Of a stretch of 30,797 nt of DNA, positions 1 through 10,710 are shown one piece after another. The stretch lies in assembly GCA_020650975.1 (NCBI GenBank), contig JAIPMN010001353.1, positions 4,702 through 35,498 on the forward strand. Reading direction: 5' to 3'. A program made the position numbers and the translations under genes. The notes beneath the pieces were generated by a model. The model saw only the letters and a program-made list of their open reading frames with translations. It made no database searches and had not been told where the DNA came from. This DNA comes from Apostichopus californicus. Taxonomy: Eukaryota > Echinodermata > Holothuroidea > Aspidochirotida > Stichopodidae. Positions within the stretch are counted from its first letter, which is position 1, and each line of letters starts with the position of its first letter.

Positions 1-240
1 TTTCTGTCCCCCCTTCTTCTCCCCCCCCCATTCACTCCTCTTCTCATAGCTCTCTACCACCCTTTTCTCCTCACCTTTCTGTCTTTGTCCTTCTCCAGTT
101 TATTCCCTAACCCCTTCTCTTAATTCTCTCTTTGTCCCTCCACTGTTTATCTCCTACCTCTCCTCTTCCCCTGTTGGTTTCTTTCTTTCTTCTCTCCATC
201 CCTTGTCTACTAATCCCCTTACATCTATTTCTTTGTGTTC
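1..240. repeat. Pyrimidine-rich tract
   Basis: The plus strand is almost entirely C and T, with short runs such as TTCTTCTCC and a C9-type run near the left edge. No open frame or splice signal is convincing here. It directly abuts the Penelope-like fragment and may be part of that element or an older simple repeat; the left end is cut by the window. Confidence 0.6.
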
Positions 241-415
241 ACCATGCTCATTAACCTGTCTGTATTTTGTGCGTGTTTTTGTCCCTTCTGTTACTGTTAC
301 TTGTCATTCAGCCTCTGAAGAAGATCCTGCTAGGATCGAAACGTCAGGCCAACTTACTTTTACACATTCTCCTACACAGGCTCTTTAGTGGATAAGCAGT
401 TTGCTAACAGTTTTA
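241..415 (+). mobile_element. Fragment of a Penelope-like retroelement terminal region (putative)
   Basis: The stretch contains a hammerhead-type fold at 311-349, which in animals is characteristic of the terminal repeats of Penelope-like elements (established knowledge). No reverse transcriptase or GIY-YIG endonuclease coding sequence is visible, so this is only an end fragment. A 61-codon ORF at 203-388 runs through the motif and is almost certainly not a gene: the conserved signal is the RNA fold. The boundaries are estimates; the left side merges with the pyrimidine tract and the right side with ordinary AT-rich DNA. Confidence 0.4.
311..349 (+). ncRNA. Hammerhead-ribozyme-like motif, type I, minimal stem III
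   Basis: Seen in order: GCCT (311-314, stem I), CTGAAGA (315-321, fits the core CUGANGA), one extra A (322), GATCC (323-327), loop TGCTA (328-332), GGATC (333-337, perfect stem II), GAAA (338-341), CGTC (342-345, minimal stem III plus cleavage triplet), and AGGC (346-349, pairs with GCCT). Hammerheads self-cleave after the H17 position, here predicted after C345. The additional A between the core and stem II departs from the canonical core and may reduce or abolish activity. A tiny stem III is usual for retroelement hammerheads, which may act as dimers. No activity can be read from sequence alone. Confidence 0.5.
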
Positions 416-3400
416 TTTTATTTTGAAATTTAAAGGCCTACGTATTATTCCTTACAATGCACCATTTAACGTCTAAAATGTTAGTTCATTTCTGAGGGGG
501 CACACCCAGACATCTTGCATGGGAGTCAGCTTCAATGACCCCAGGGTCAACAGGTCCCCTCCTTTTTAATATATCCTGGACCCCCCCCTCCCTGGGTGCA
601 ATTTTCAAGCTCACATAAGATGATAACATTATTTATTAGCACAACATTTTGTATACATACAGTATACACTTACACACCTCTCTATAATTGAACATGCCAA
701 TGAAAGACTGTGTATACAGGCTTGTGTAGATGGCTACAAGTTTATTTGATGTCTACTGTAGCTGAGCAATCTCGAACAGCTTAAATTACAAACCATCTAT
801 CGCACTTGACGAGAAAGCAATTTTAAGAGCTATCTTTTTTCCTTTTTCTTTGTTGTTGTCAGCAAAGTGATTTATGATGGCGAAAGTCTTAAACTCTACA
901 CTTATCAAATATTAAATTTTATTTCTGCCAAATGCATCAATTCATTGTTTAAAGCTTCAGGTTTGCTATTTCAACCATTTGTTTCTAATGATAGATTTTT
1001 CTCAATGATTTTTCAGAATTAAAAAAAAAACTGTTACTTCTGCTGATACATGATTTTTAAGCTTGCCAAACCTGAAGAATAATGTATCGACAGTTCTTTA
1101 GTCCAGCTCTCCCAAATTTGTTAAAAACTCGATATCGTAGAAGGTGTATTTATACTAGTATTAAAACTACTGTTGAATCTTTTCCCTCCTTTTTCTCTCT
1201 AATCAAACTTAAGGTGCAATCTTATTCAATGTACTGTTAATAATTTTGAGAATGATATTTTCTGTGAAAGGGGGTATAGTGCATTTGTACAGACGCTAGT
1301 TTGGTACATAGCAACTCACGGCATATTGCATTTTCTTTGCCTCAAAAATGTGGCGATATCTTTGTCTTTGGTAAACATCCATTCACACTGTCCAATGCTC
1401 ATCAAACTGTAAACTTTATTCCCAATGGTTTCTTTTTCAAGGATTCACAAAGTACGTTAAGAGGTCTAAAATGGAGATAAAGTGAGAAAACGTAATATTG
1501 GCAACAATTGGAAAGGAATAATCTTTTGAGAGTAATGTTCGTAAATTGCTAGTAATGATGGAAACTGTGAACAAATTTTGTCTCGATCGGCTTCCAAAAG
1601 TACTTTAACCAAGGTTGAAGTGAAATCGCGTGAACCGCAAAATGATGAATCTACGCTAGGATGAACAAGCAAGTCTGTACCTGTGACCAAATGTTTCTCT
1701 CCCTTCTACTAAGCCTCCATCCCTCCCCTCCTCCCCCTGCCAAACACCTCCGTTTGCTTCATGAATAGATCTTCAATCGAAAAATGAAATTTCAGCAATC
1801 AGATATCTATTATATTTTGGTTTGTAAATTTCCCTTTGACCAATGAAAAGTGATAAATCTTCCTCTTAGTCCATGTATTAAACCTCTGTGACCATTTCTG
1901 CCAATGTAGACCACGGGTAGATAATCCCCAAAATATCCCACCCCCTCCCCCTCCCATTGCACTAGCTTCTCATGTCTTCTCATAATCAGAACTAAGATTC
2001 AACTGTACCCCCTCGTACCCCCTCCCTCGCCCCCACCACACAAAAAACAGCAGTTTTGATGTTATTATACTGTGTCAGTTATTTCTCTGGGAACCTTAAC
2101 AAAAAAAGTTCACTTCAATGTGGCAGCCGATCGAATGGCAGGACTTAGAAGCTAGGACAAGCAGTACTCTTCAATTTTCCTCTGAATTTCTTTACATACA
2201 GTAGTGTGTAGTATTGTAAGACTGAAAACAAACTAGGAGTACTAGGTGTTCAAATTAAAACCTTCATTTTCCTTGAACCAACAAACATTCGCAAATGTCC
2301 AATTAACTAAAAAAAAAAAAAACCAATGAGTGAAGAAGTACGCAGTTCTAGCAAATTAGTGACAAAGTGATGTCTCTTTTTAAACTTCCTTCTACAGTAG
2401 ATGTAAAAACATCTCTCCCACATGGAATACAGGTGCTCTTAAGTGTTTGAGATGAGGGTAGGGAGCGGGGGATAGATTTGGTTTGGGGTGAGAGTGAGGA
2501 TGGGGGAGGGGGATGTTCATCATGAACATCTGATGATGGTAGAGTTTGCGACTCCTTTATATACAAAACATGCACATATGAAAGTGTCCACAATGTTTCA
2601 GCTGAGTTGAATATTTTCAGTGACACAGAGGTCAAAGAGTTCAGCAGAAACTTTCGGAGCTGATCAGATGGCTCGAGTCTGCTTCTAAAATCCTTTCACC
2701 GAGAGCTCATTCGGCTAAAAGTGGTAATATTGCCGCGAGTTTTCCCAAAAAGTAATTTCCCTCATGATTCTATAAGTGCGACAAACATTTTTCACAGACA
2801 TTGAGAAGGAATCAAGTTACACAGGTTAACTTCTCCATCAGCACGAAGGCAAAAATCCTCAAGAATTTGCAGGGAAGAAAAAATATATGAAATAATAATA
2901 GCAATAAAAAAGTTAGCCCCCAGAGCTACTTCCCTTGCTGAGGCTTCCATTTCTCCCCTCACAAACATCGCACTTAAAATTGTTTTGACGCTTGATTAAT
3001 TATTAGTACAATTAAGATGTAAATTAATCAGTCTACCGGCAACACCAAAGGGTAGTATCCGGTGTCCGACAGTGAGTAATGAGCCATTTAATGTGACATA
3101 CAAAGAATCGCAAATCTTCTCTGGGGCTGCATGAAATATTTTAAACTTTTCAACTCAATTTCTCGTCCACTTGATGGATCGACGTTCTAATTAATGACCT
3201 TTACTACCCTCTATCAAATTCCCGGCGCCTAAATTTTTTTAACTTAAAAATCCATCCCATAAAATATTTGTGAATAAAGTATGGATCTAAAAGATCCAAC
3301 ATTAAAGGATTTTGTAAACTATTCTTCCTTCTTCTTCTTACAACTGCCTCTCTTGAAATCAACGTATTAATATGAGGCCTTTTACTGGTTATCAGACACA

Positions 3401-4424
3401 ACAGCTTGATGTGTGCGATAAATTATATTCTTTGCATATTTTGCAGGAGGTATCGCGGAGATGTAAATTAGTGTGCACATTCATACACTTACAGACAGTG
3501 CAAAGCAAACTGAAGCAGGAATCGCTTAGCCTCACAGGACGCTATTAAAAGCATCTTCAGCGCAAGTAACGTCACTTATGGTCTTTCTTGAAACCAACAC
3601 GTCACAGCTCAAAATGTGTTTTTGGTTAATATTTGATACTCATGCATTTATGTCACAGCCAAGAGATGTCTAAAGTTTCCAGAAATATCTTACTTTCTTC
3701 AAACTTAAACTCTTCAAGGTAGTAAAGCCATATATAGACCCACATGTAACAGGTATATTGTCTACGTATCAAGAGAGGTTTTTCTCATTAAATGCGGGTA
3801 ACACTATAGCATTTGATCAGTTTTTTGCAGCTGTTTTCGAATGACAATGATTCTCTATGATAACCACGTACGACTTAAATATGAGGACCTGCCAAATATA
3901 ATGTTGGTAAACTGTATGGTCAAAAGAAATGGATACTTTCAGTAACTTGAAAATTACAAGTTGTAACCTTCCTAACATTATCTATAAAAACCAATTGTTC
4001 AACTTGTTTTGACAATTTTTAAAATAATTTTTTTTTTTAAAAATTGCAAATCTAGTAGCATGCAAACATCTGTGAATGTTGAAAGCAAATGTTCACTGTA
4101 GTCTGCTAGAAATATAATTCAGTGTTCGGATTTTGCATAGCAGTCTTCAAGGCTCCAAAGTCTGTCTCTTATAAAATACTATGGTAACCATAGTAACGGT
4201 TCCTGTACATAAAAACACTGCATATAATACATCATTGTGCTTGTATAGCCAATTTGACAATTTGCATAGCACATTGCCTAGCCATACCAGATATATCATT
4301 CCCTGGTCTGTCTGGCAAGCCTGAGAACATACAGTTAGTAACACTGTATAGTTGTTAATATAAACGCATAGACACTTCAACATGCACCCAATATCACACA
4401 CAATCACACACATATATGACTCAC
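416..4424. other. Non-coding stretch, no supported gene
   Basis: AT-rich DNA with frequent stops in all frames. It holds a C-rich patch at 540-600, C-rich runs at 1710-2040, an A12 run near 2309, a G-rich patch at 2450-2511, and a perfect 9-bp inverted repeat (GATGTTCAT at 2512-2520, ATGAACATC at 2522-2530). A 95-codon minus ORF at 2348-2635 is Pro/Ser-rich but has no clear splice boundaries or coding pattern. The part near 4424 would be intron downstream of the minus-strand exon. Confidence 0.6.
2629..2643 (+). promoter_or_regulatory. DR3-type nuclear receptor half-site pair
   Basis: AGGTCA at 2629-2634 and AGTTCA at 2638-2643 form a direct repeat with a 3-nt spacer (AAG). That is the arrangement bound by VDR/RXR-type receptors. 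A single short match in 30 kb can arise by chance, and no promoter is recognised next to it. Confidence 0.2.
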
Positions 4425-5132
4425 CTTCTTGGCATCTTTCTTGTTCACCTCCCTGGCCACAGACGATTGCACATTATTTTCCTCTCTGTGGTTCCCCGTG
4501 AACCGCCTGAATATAGTCTTGCGGAATTTGCTCCCGATCGAGAGCGAGTTGTTCTCCTTGAGGGCGCCGGGAGGGGACGACTGCCTTCGGACCAGCTTCT
4601 TCTCGGGATGTTTCACGACCAGACAGGACATGGGGGAATTGGGAGATATGGAAGGTGCACTCTTGGCTCGTTTGAAGCTCTCTCTGTGCGAGACCGTCGG
4701 CGTCGACTGAGTCGACTGCACTAGTTGTAGAGAGTTTGAATGAGAATGGTTTACAGGTGAAGAGAAACTTGTGTGAGGGTAAGAGTTTGGCCTGTCGTCG
4801 CCGTTACTGGAGGCGTCCTCCCCATCACTCGGGGAACCGCCCCGGTGGGTTTTGCTACCTTGCGTAGATGACGACGACGGCATTCTGAGTCCCTCCGACC
4901 ATTTCTCGGCTCCTTCTACATCCAAGTGAGCCAGAGCCAAACCCTTTCTGTCCGTTAGGCCCGCGGGGCCGTTACATTTCGGGGAGGGCATATCTTCTTC
5001 GTCGCCGGATAATTCACTGAGTAACCTGGAGTAGTGGTTGGACTCTGAGTTGCTATTATTATTACTCTCCATGGCACAAGCGCTGTACTTTGCAGCCACG
5101 CATCTGTCCTCATTTCTCGTTTTCTCTGTTTT
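4425..5132 (-). CDS. Coding exon of an unrecognised Ser/Asn-rich, basic-patch protein
   Basis: One exon of 708 nt (236 codons), open throughout. It is bounded upstream by a long pyrimidine tract ending TTTTCCCAG (intron side 5133-5165) and downstream by AAG|GTGAGT (intron begins at 4424). Both ends are phase 0, so the exon is a multiple of three. An in-frame ATG at 5072-5070 sits in a strong Kozak context (GCCATGG), so translation may start here and give 216 residues up to the donor; otherwise it is internal. Counting from that Met: acidic SGDEED at 22-27, a Ser/Asn/His-rich region at about 65-125, RAKSAP at 135-140 and RRQSSP at 162-167 (both fit the 14-3-3 mode-1 pattern R-x-x-S-x-P), and a basic patch KFRKTIFRRF at 182-191. 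No catalytic domain, signal peptide or membrane segment is visible. It looks like a disordered, phosphorylated regulatory segment; I do not recognise the family. The exon is clearly richer in G+C than its flanks. Confidence 0.78.
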
Positions 5133-5318
5133 CTGGGAAAAGAAGAAAAAGAGAAGGAAAAATAAGTCCAATATTAAATTAATAACATCTATAGAGAGAA
5201 AGGGACTTTATTTAATTTACTAACGACCATCACTAGGCTGGAAGCTGCACAAAACTTCTCCAGAGGATTCATTTTATAATTTAAAAAACCTATATCTGCA
5301 AATCCGAGTTTAAATCCG

Positions 5319-5500
5319 AGTTCGAGTCACTCCAACATTAATGAATGTCGTCCAGTAACAGAGTTGTTGACAATTCATAATCATGGACGTTAAATATGAA
5401 TGTAAGAGACTGACTTCTGTCAGCTTGCGGCTTTGATAAGCCAATGAGGCTTCTTCACGAGTTCCTGCTTGCAGGAGGATCTAAAATACATACATACAAA
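5319..5500 (+). mobile_element. tRNA-derived SINE, 5'-truncated copy
   Basis: This stretch matches the SINE at 28699-28892 almost base for base: by eye about six or seven substitutions, plus a 6-nt GACAAT that is present only in the other copy. It starts inside the Pol III B box (AGTTCGAGTCA) and therefore lacks the A-box head. It keeps three short hairpins (the first is CTGAC-TTCT-GTCAG at 5410-5423) and ends in an ATACATACATACA-type tail. It lies about 190 bp upstream of the minus-strand exon, so probably in its intron or 5' flank, in antisense orientation to that gene. It needs LINE machinery in trans; none is seen in this window. Confidence 0.75.
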
Positions 5501-7420
5501 TCTTTCTACGAATGACAAAAGCATTATCCAAATTTAATTGAATGGTATGTACAGGTGAGTGATTGGTTGACCCACTATTGTAATATTGAAGCACAATATC
5601 ATTTAGGGTCAATGCCAATACAAAATAATATGGTTCCCACTTTTTTAAACAAATGAAATTCCAGACTTTTCAAGACCAAAAACCCATGTAGTCCAGTTTA
5701 CTATGAAGCCTACACACTAATGGTGACCTAATGTTAGGCTACCTAACTTGGGCATTGCAATTGTATAACTCTTGCAAACTGTATGCTAACCACATTTTAA
5801 TTCATTCATTCATTTGTGAGCCATGAACTCCATATCTTCTCACCACAGTTCAATTTATGTCATGAAATTCTTATACCTATGAAAAATGTTGCTGTGTAAA
5901 GTCATACAGATAAAGGAGAAATTTTCAAATGAGGACTTTTCCAGACTAAACTTCAACATAATAGAAGGACCTAACACAGGTCTAGAAAAGAGGTTTTTCC
6001 TTTTCCATACGCTTTTCCCCGTTTTCCGGACCATGTGGGAACCATGAAACTGAGTACGTTTGACTATCATGAAAAGGATATTATAAAACAGCAGGAATAC
6101 TGTACGACTCATTGGAATGACCTTCTTGCATTATTTTTTAATTTTAATTTTAATTTTCGTTATAATTTTAAATAGAATTAAACAAAACTATGTTAAAATT
6201 GTATCAGTAATGTATTATGCAAGCCGTCTCTTTCCAAACTGAATTTGAACACGCACACAGTTCTTTAAACAGTATTAGTTCTTTAAACAGTATTAGCGAA
6301 CGACTCACTATATTTTACCATATATATTTTACCATCTTTCCTCTATTTTTATGTATTTTTTGTAGCTGTTGCTTTCCCTTTATATTTCAGGCTTATAGCA
6401 CTAGTTTATTAAAGAGACTTGGAAGATATTCAAGATACATATTAATTTATTTTCTGTTAACATTTTAATGTTTTGCCAACCTGTCTTAAGTGCCTTTTTG
6501 TGGCATGTTAAAATGATAATTTCACATAGAGTGACTGCTTTACACATTATGTAAAAAGCAAGCCCAAGCAGAATTGAGGGGTACAGCTGTGGGGGTGCAC
6601 GTCGACAAACATACTCTCTTCCATGAATTTCCATCCATCAAAGTATAAATAAAAAGAAATCCTGGGGAAACAATGCATCAGCAGAAGCCCCCTGAGGAAT
6701 ATTATTATGAACAAGAGGCAATAAAGAGTCCCCGAATTTATGGAGTTTTTTGTTTTGTATGAGCCTTTTAACGGTTCAAGAAGAAGCGAGGAAAGGATGG
6801 AAGGGGGAGAAGTGAGGGGTGTGGGAGACTCGATATGATAATTGTCATGGGTGCTACTCTCCCAAGGAGAAGGGAGGAAGGGACAGAGGAGAAGGGAGGG
6901 GTGTGGGGATACTGGAGAGGATAATTGTCAGGGGTGCTACTCCCCAAAGACAATGGGTAAGAAGCATTCTTTTGTTCTTCTACAATGCTTCATTCTGTGC
7001 TTGGTTGAAAAGGTTAACTTGTAATAATATGAGTTTTTTTTGTAGTGATAGACACTACTGTTTTCGTTCTCCCCAACAATTGATTGATATTGAAATGAAA
7101 AGGACAAAGAACAGAAAACAAAAGTGACAGTCACTTTGAACAGTATGTTCTGTAATTATATTCAGAGTAAATTCACCTAAAAACAATCCTGTCAGCTGGC
7201 TATAAAAGGTAATATGGGTTAAGGTTGCCAACTGTATAGTATTGAAATGATTTTGCAATATATTTGTTTTATACTACGAAGACCCAAAATGAGCTTTAAA
7301 GTATGAAATTAGTTAGATTACTACCTGACGTACTATGTTTGCTAATTCATTAATTAAAATAATAATAACATACGCCGTCTATAGCATTAGTCCAACTGCC
7401 AGCTAGGTTCATGTTTTTAA
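5501..7420. other. Non-coding stretch, no supported gene
   Basis: AT-rich DNA. It includes a direct repeat of AGTTCTTTAAACAGTATT around 6258-6295 and a run of ATTTTAATTTTAATTTT units at 6137-6158. The purine-rich duplication at 6814-6950 is listed separately. Short ORFs here lack coding features or splice signals. Confidence 0.55.
6814..6950 (+). repeat. 82-bp tandem duplication in purine-rich DNA
   Basis: GAGGGGTGTGG recurs at 6814 and 6896. In each copy it is followed by GATAATTGTCA and GGGTGCTACTC, giving a period of 82 bp. The spacer between the copies is a GGAGAAGGGAGG-type purine run. Two copies only, the second slightly diverged. Confidence 0.7.
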
Positions 7421-7499
7421 ATTATGCTGCAAGGTTTAGTCCTTGTACTCTCACTTCTTTCTAGAAATTGTTCTTGTACTCGTACGAAGAAGAATATTC

Positions 7500-7870
7500 T
7501 ACTTGTACTCATACTTATGCTGCTGTACTCATACTCATGCTGTTGTACTCATACTCATGCTGTTGTACTCGTACCCGATGCTGTTGTACTCGTACTCGAT
7601 GCTGTTGTACTCGTACTCGATGCTGTTGTACTCGTACTCCTGTACTCATACTCATGCTGTTGTACTCATACCCGATGCTGTTGTACTCGTACTCAGCTGT
7701 TGTACTCATACTCATGCTGTTGTACTCGTACTCATGCTGTTGTACTCATACTCATGCTGTTGTACTCGTACTCATGCTGTTGTACTCATACTCATGCTGT
7801 TGTACTCATACTCATGCTGTTGTACTCATACTCGATGCTGTTGTACTCATACTCATGTTGTTGTATTTAT
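7500..7870 (+). repeat. 20-bp minisatellite, unit TGCTGTTGTACTCATACTCA
   Basis: About 18 tandem units of 20-21 bp. Variants swap CAT for CGT and add one base (ACTCGATGC instead of ACTCATGC). The unit carries no stop codon in any plus frame, and a 20-bp period moves the frame at each unit, so all three plus frames stay open (ORFs of 161 to 200 codons). Their translations cycle through LLYSYS, CCCTHTH and AVVLVL blocks. This is the expected product of a repeat, not evidence for a protein. A related array in opposite orientation lies at 10426-10710. Confidence 0.9.
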
Positions 7871-10425
7871 ACTACAAGTCTGGTGTCACATCTCTCTCTC
7901 AAGTGTTGAGAGGTACCTCACAATCATACTATGTAAACATCTTGCAGTCGTGAGGATATTCAAAAGGCCGAAGCATAATAACACTAATCTAATTATGTTT
8001 GGTCAAAATGTAATGAACACGAGTCTAAAGGTTGTTACTTCTTGACACTTTGTATAATCCTTTCACAAAGTCAACATTAACTTAATTATAGAGTCTGTTT
8101 TGTAAAGCTGCGCATAATTAATAATAAGGCTATGTAACATCGTTACTGAAGCTTAATCAAACTCGCTGGTTTGTGTCGACCAGTACATTACTGTTTCATG
8201 CACATTTAACTACATTGTTATTTAGAAATGACTAATTTATCAGCACCATCATTCAGTGATTGGTATTGTTTTCCCCAATTGCATTGTAACTTTCTAAGAT
8301 TTATTTCACAAAGTTTAATAGAGTAACCTTTAATATTTTAGCCTGTTTGGTATTCTTTACAAAAATAAGGATAAAGATTTACGCTGATATATCTGAGTAA
8401 TATCTGAGTCAACCGTCCTGTTTTTTTTTGTTGTTGAACAAATTGTTAATTAGAAGTAACTAATTAAACAGCACCTTGGTTTCCACTCAGCTTCAAGAAT
8501 CCCCCTGAGAAACCTTTCAACAGCACTGTCTACATCAAAACGAAAACTTAATTATTCAAAATTCAAATGGTGAGCGAAAGAAAATCCTGGCTAGATGATA
8601 TTGTTCGTTGTATACAATATTAAAGTTTTTAAAAAAATAACCAAAAATCATATGAAACATTATCTTCTATCCGATGACAAGAATATTGAAGTGTAAATGA
8701 AGACACTGAACGAGGTATAATTATGTTAAAGCTCCTTAACATGCAGAGAGATGCATCACCATCAGAAAATTGCAAATTTATTCAATCTTAAGTCGGTCTA
8801 GACCAGCTGTCTTTGGCACGGCCAGTTTCGCAAAATGACGGCCTACTTTTCCGTGCACGGCTTGCAAACTATATATGAAGCCGTGCAAAGTTTTCTCAAG
8901 TTTTCAGTACTGAGTATGCAATACAGAGTTACAGAAATGAGACATTGATGTCAATATTGTTTTGGTTTTCTCTTCTTTTTTCAGACTTTACCTAATTTTA
9001 CCAATCAAATCTCGTATTGACTAACTAAACAGCTTGCATTTTCCCCTCCTATACCTCAAAAAAAAAAGTTTCTAAGGGGGCGTTGCCCCATTAACCCCCA
9101 CAAGGGTCCCCAAGGCGGGCCCCTTGACCCCAGCGGTGAGGGGCGATTGCTTTGTGAAATCAATGATGCCTTCAGCATCATGTTGCCCCTTTAAAGGTAG
9201 GACACCCACTTTAAAAATTTGGACACCCACATCTTCTATTTCTGCCTCAACCCCTGGTCTAGACTGCACTGAATTGCTAATGACTTGACATCATTCTCAC
9301 ATAACCATGTAATATTGGAACATAATTATTAAAGGACTAAATTTTTTAAGATTTTTTTTGCTTTCAATGATATGAAAAATTGAAAATCAAATATATTAAT
9401 GCATTTTGTTTCTTTGTTGATCCAAGAAAATTGATCTAAGAACTGTAGTTTCTTCTGAACATTACAGTACTACTATTGATGTGAAAGTACTTGGAACTCA
9501 AACTAAATTTAAATTCAATTTAGCTAATAACTGAATTATAAAATTAAAATGCAAAACAAATATAAAAAAAAGGGGAGGAAAAAAATAGGCTGAACTTTGC
9601 TATTCAAAACAATAAGTTTAATAGTGAACACATTACTAATCCTAATTAATTAAGTTTAATTAATCAATCCTTATTAAGTATATATTCTCCATAAAGGCAA
9701 ATAGCAACATTAGAAAACTTATTTTTTTCCACTGTAATGTCATTATTTGTAATGAAATTTCACTGCAGTACATTTAGCTTATCCAGCACATTGCTCAGGG
9801 AAGTTTAGTACCCAATAGCATCCCGAAAATTCTATCAAATTTCAACTGCAGATCCTGAACTTCATGCTTTAAAGTTTTGAAGTTAATAGATACAGGCCAC
9901 GGAACTTCATTAAACCTTTATTTGCCCGTACGATTGTACAAATGGAAATCAAATAAAAAAAAACCCGCATTATATACATTAACTCTGACGGATATAGAAA
10001 GGTATTTAAAACATTCCGAATTATTGAGTTAAAATTCAATGGGACCTGTTTGAGAGTCATAAAGCAAATAGGGGATGATCGTTTACACACACACACGTGG
10101 TACGCCGCAGCCTGGCATGCCATGTGAAATCAAAGTTTTGAGGCGAGTAGTTCAAAGGAAACGGTAATTACCTAACACAGGAAGGGGCGTTTATAAATAG
10201 AAAGATACACAATAGAACATGCATTAATTGAGACGTTAATAGGTCAGGGGAGTATAGCACTCTGCTTAAAAATATTAAATATACTACAACTTGTTCTCTA
10301 TAATGAATTGAAAAAACCAAACCAAGATCAACAAACAGAGAGAGAGGGAAAACAAGGATCGGGGGTGGGGGGGGGGTGGGTACAGACAACCTGTATCCAG
10401 GGATTATAGGAGGCGGCAGTCTTGT
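7871..10425. other. Non-coding stretch, no supported gene
   Basis: AT-rich with scattered homopolymers. A palindrome GGTCTAGACC occurs near 8795, and a similar GGTCTAGAC near 9256. The GC-rich segment at 9068-9262 is listed separately. A G-rich run of about ten lies near 10370 and a short CA repeat near 10085. An acceptor-like tract (CTTCTTTTTTCAG, near 8984) is not followed by a lasting open frame. Confidence 0.55.
9068..9262. repeat. GC-rich island, probable old transposon fragment
   Basis: This segment is far richer in G+C than its flanks and contains the hairpin-like GGGGGCGTTGCCCC, then ACCCCCACAAGGGTCCCC and a direct repeat of GGACACCCAC (around 9187 and 9222). A 65-codon minus ORF (9072-9269) spans it, but with no start context, splice sites or recognisable domain. 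Sharp composition borders suggest an inserted repeat; the family is unknown to me. Confidence 0.35.
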
Positions 10426-10710
10426 GGTGCGAGTACAACAGTATGAGTAAGAGTACAGAATTCCCTTGGTATGAGTACCAGCATGAGTACAAATACAAGG
10501 ATCTAAAGCTTGAGCACGAGTAACAAATGTTCAACTAGTATCCATATGGATTAAAAAAATTTCCAGAGTATGAGGAAGATTACAAATCCATGAGGACTAA
10601 TTACAAATCCACGAGGACGAGTCCTAATCCCTGAGGACGATTACTAATCCACAAAAACGAGTACAAGTGTAGGCAACCTTACGAGTAAGATAACGAGTAA
10701 GAAATACGAG
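10426..10710 (-). repeat. Degenerate 20-bp minisatellite, inverse of the 7.5-kb array
   Basis: The stretch begins with GAGTACAACAGTATGAGTAA, close to the reverse complement of the 7.5-kb unit. It continues with increasingly diverged 20-bp units, clearest at 10561-10661 where ATCCACGAGGACGAG-like blocks recur every 20 bp. It ends with ACGAGTAAGA repeats at 10681-10714. It is more diverged than the 7.5-kb array. Confidence 0.65.

Noticed and set aside
2348-2635. 95-codon minus-strand ORF, Pro/Ser-rich
   Set aside because: No clear splice sites; its middle is the translation of a G-rich low-complexity patch. No domain recognised.
4416-4724. Plus-strand ORFs of 93-102 codons
   Set aside because: They are antisense shadows of the minus-strand exon at 4425-5132.
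7424-8045. Overlapping plus ORFs of 161-200 codons
   Set aside because: Created by a stop-free 20-bp minisatellite in all frames; no promoter, start context or splice sites.
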